NCBI GenBank assembly: GCA_031291475.1
Contig: JARLIY010000125.1
Span: forward strand, 1-37,615
Length of the DNA: 37,615 nucleotides
Reading direction: 5' to 3'
DNA from: Xanthobacteraceae bacterium
Lineage (GTDB): Bacteria; Pseudomonadota; Alphaproteobacteria; Rhizobiales; Xanthobacteraceae
Made by a program: the position numbers and the translations under genes. Shown in pieces: positions 36,016-37,615 of this stretch. The first letter of the stretch is position 1; the number at the start of each line of letters is the position of its first letter. The notes beneath the pieces were generated by a model, which was given only the letters and a program-made list of their open reading frames with translations, did not search any database and was not told the origin of the DNA.

Positions 36016-36479
36016 TTTGCCAACGGGTTACCGTTCAGCGAATCGAGCGTGCCGTGGCCAGTCTTGGTATTGCCCGCCGTATCCACCGATGGCGTGCCGA
36101 TGGCGTCGCTGAGCGTCGGTGGCCGCGGTTTGGCGGCGGGACCCTCGGTGCAGGCCGCGGTTTGGAATTTCAGCGTGTGCTCGTGACCGGCCTTGGCGTT
36201 GCTGATGGCCTGTTCGGGGATGTTGCACCAGGTTTTATTGGTTTCGAGGAACTTCAACATGGTCCCCTCGGCGGCGTAAAAGCGCTGTACCAGCACGCAA
36301 ATCTCCTTGCGTTCGGATTTGTGCTGGATTGCGGCGCGCACCGCCAGTGCCTTCTTTTCCGCGTCCTCCTTGATCGGGCCGAAGGCATTGCATTGCGGCG
36401 GACCCGCCTGCGCCATTGCCGCGGGGCATTCGGCGGCGATGGCCAAGGCGGCGATCGCCACGGCGAGACACCACTTCAT
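36012..36479 (-). CDS. Secreted protein with four cysteines, coupled to ubiA
   Basis: 155 residues. A signal peptide (KWCLAVAIAALAIAAECPA, cut near AMAQA) leaves a mature chain of about 130 residues. It has four cysteines (QCN, EIC, TWC, AAC), which could form two disulfides in the periplasm, and helices rich in Lys/Glu (IKEDAEKKALAVRAA). It ends in a Pro/Thr-rich tail (KPRPPTLSDAIGTPSVDTAG) and NGNPLAK. No known domain was recognised. The start is ATG at 36479, with GGAAAGGAC upstream. Its stop overlaps the ubiA start by four bases. rsmE is divergent on the other side. Confidence 0.78.
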   Translation of the reverse strand: MKWCLAVAIAALAIAAECPAAMAQAGPPQCNAFGPIKEDAEKKALAVRAAIQHKSERKEICVLVQRFYAAEGTMLKFLETNKTWCNIPEQAISNAKAGHEHTLKFQTAACTEGPAAKPRPPTLSDAIGTPSVDTAGNTKTGHGTLDSLNGNPLAK

Positions 36480-36619
36480 CGCTTTTAGTCCTTTCCCGGT
36501 TCCCCTTAAATCTTACCGTGCCGATATTACATGGCCCGTTGATTTCGGCGACAAGGCGGCAGAACTTCGCACTCCGTCGCGTTAGCCTGCAATGTCGCTC
36601 ATTTAGCTCACATTTTTCC

Positions 36620-37378
36620 ATGCCGGGATATGATTTTCGCAGTCCGCGCCTGTACGTCGATTCGGCGCTGGCGCTGGGCGCCCAGGTGGCGCTCGAGGCG
36701 CCGCAGGCCCACTATCTGGCGTCGGTCCTGCGCCTGAAATCGGGCAGCCGCGTTCTTCTATTCAACGGCCGCGACGGCGAGTGGGGCGCAACGCTCACTT
36801 TTCTCCGGCGCAGCGTCGTGGTGGAGGTTGCAGCCAGGACGCGCGAGCAGACGCCGCCCGCGGATTTGCACTACCTGTTCGCGCCGCTCAAGGCGGCGCG
36901 GCTCGATTACATGGTGCAGAAGGCGGTCGAAATGGGGGTTTCGCGGCTACAGCCGGTGCTCACGCGCCACAGCCAGGTGGCGCGTGTGAAAACGGAGCGC
37001 ATGCGCGCCAATGCCATCGAAGCCGCCGAGCAATGCGGCGTTCTTTCGCTTCCGGAGATCGCGGTGCCGGTCGCGTTCGGCCGCCTTATTGCCGAGCGGG
37101 ACCCGGCGCGCCGGCTGGTGTTTTGCGATGAAGATGCCGAAGTGACGGACCCGGCCGCGGCGCTTGCCGGCCTGCCGCCGTCGCCGCTTGCGGTGCTGGT
37201 CGGGCCGGAGGGCGGCTTCGCCGAGGATGAGCGCGCGGCACTCCTCAATTTGCCGAATGTGGTGCGATTGTCGCTTGGCCCGCGGATCCTGCGCGCCGAT
37301 ACCGCGGCAGTCGCGGTGCTAACGCTCGTGCAAGCGCTAGTCGGCGATTGGCGTCGCGGTGGCAGCACTGCCGGTTAG
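36620..37378 (+). CDS. rsmE: 16S rRNA (uracil1498-N3)-methyltransferase
   Basis: 252 residues. It methylates U1498 of 16S rRNA using SAM. An N-terminal PUA-like part (HYLASVLRLKSGSRVLLFNG) is followed by the SPOUT knot. FAPLKAARLDYMVQKAVEMG is near residue 92, AIEAAEQCGVLSLPEI near 135, VLVGPEGGFAEDE near 193 is the SAM loop, and LSLGPRILRADTAAVAVLT near 215 forms the knot. The ATG at 36620 is used because the known family N-terminus begins a few residues later. Its stop overlaps the convergent lipoprotein stop. Confidence 0.94.
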   Translation: MPGYDFRSPRLYVDSALALGAQVALEAPQAHYLASVLRLKSGSRVLLFNGRDGEWGATLTFLRRSVVVEVAARTREQTPPADLHYLFAPLKAARLDYMVQKAVEMGVSRLQPVLTRHSQVARVKTERMRANAIEAAEQCGVLSLPEIAVPVAFGRLIAERDPARRLVFCDEDAEVTDPAAALAGLPPSPLAVLVGPEGGFAEDERAALLNLPNVVRLSLGPRILRADTAAVAVLTLVQALVGDWRRGGSTAG

Positions 37379-37615
37379 TGGATCATGTGCGGGCGGTCGA
37401 TGCAGACGAAGCCGATATAGTCGCCGTATATGCGATGGACGCTGGTCACGTGGGAAAGCCGATCCCAGCGCGCGCAATAATCAGCGGCGATCTGCCGGTA
37501 CGTGCCCTTGATGGCGGGTGAGTAGGGAATGATGCCGCCGGTATTGTTTCCGGTGATCCACGGTCCGGGTCCGGCACACGCGGTCAGGACGACGCCAAAC
37601 GCAACGACGATTAAA
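37375..37615 (-). CDS. Small lipoprotein, 5' end beyond the window
   Basis: 79 codons are visible before the right edge, so the start codon and first residues of the signal peptide are missing. The visible N-terminal part is hydrophobic (LIVVAFGVVLTACAG) and contains the lipobox LTAC, so the protein should be processed by Lgt and LspA and anchored by its cysteine. The mature part has about 65 residues (WITGNNTGGIIPYSP, DYCARWDRLSHVTS, YIGFVCIDRPHMIH) with two further cysteines that may pair. The family was not recognised. The stop TAA shares three bases with the rsmE stop region. Confidence 0.7.
   Translation of the reverse strand, partial: LIVVAFGVVLTACAGPGPWITGNNTGGIIPYSPAIKGTYRQIAADYCARWDRLSHVTSVHRIYGDYIGFVCIDRPHMIH

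Overview
The window is GC-rich, densely coded chromosomal DNA from an alphaproteobacterium, most likely of the order Hyphomicrobiales (Rhizobiales; Bradyrhizobium/Xanthobacteraceae-like). The evidence is gene content and order: a TIGR01459-type HAD protein beside ribF; ileS-lspA followed by a paired M16 peptidase operon; mutL facing rsmD-rluB; purD divergent from xseA; a DUF2093 protein; and a tldE-cysQ-DUF4170-waaA-lpxK cluster. This is inferred from recognised protein families. No rRNA, tRNA, CRISPR array, integrase or insertion sequence was seen.

Layout. 1-995 is decayed DNA: a class III aminotransferase 5' fragment, a wrecked FixJ/LuxR-type response regulator and a coupled receiver-like remnant. 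996-5234 holds an intact class III aminotransferase, a membrane-anchored degenerate EAL (TipF-like) protein, a HAD protein and an orphan CheY. 5420-12576 holds ribF, ileS and lspA, with a minus-strand accessory block between ribF and ileS (AI-2E-type transporter broken by two in-frame TGAs, DUF883 protein, holin-like membrane protein). 12625-16615 codes for envelope functions (secreted proline-rich protein, two M16 peptidase subunits) and the ribosome-rescue hydrolase ArfB. 16616-18167 is a regulatory-looking gap plus a patatin/DUF3734 lipase. 18289-26377 is housekeeping: mutL, rsmD, an RluB-type pseudouridine synthase, tadA, a phosphotransferase, purD and xseA. 26378-27125 has paired repeats, a tiny secreted His/Trp-rich protein with a strong terminator, and a DUF2093 protein. 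27141-33254 is a minus-strand run (tldE, cysQ, DUF4170, waaA, lpxK, MFS) of lipid A/Kdo and nucleotide-salvage functions, whose last gene, an MFS transporter, has a premature TAG. 33524-37615 has a DUF6101 protein, an SDR oxidoreductase, ubiA coupled to a secreted cysteine-containing protein, rsmE, and a lipoprotein running off the right edge.

The main theme beyond the housekeeping genes is erosion in progress. Two membrane transporters keep otherwise intact reading frames but carry nonsense codons explicable as single transitions, and the left end holds older wreckage. I found no convincing novel multi-gene system. The best candidates for follow-up are the nonsense-interrupted transporters, the direct-repeat/dyad cluster upstream of the patatin gene, the degenerate EAL protein, and the small secreted proteins.
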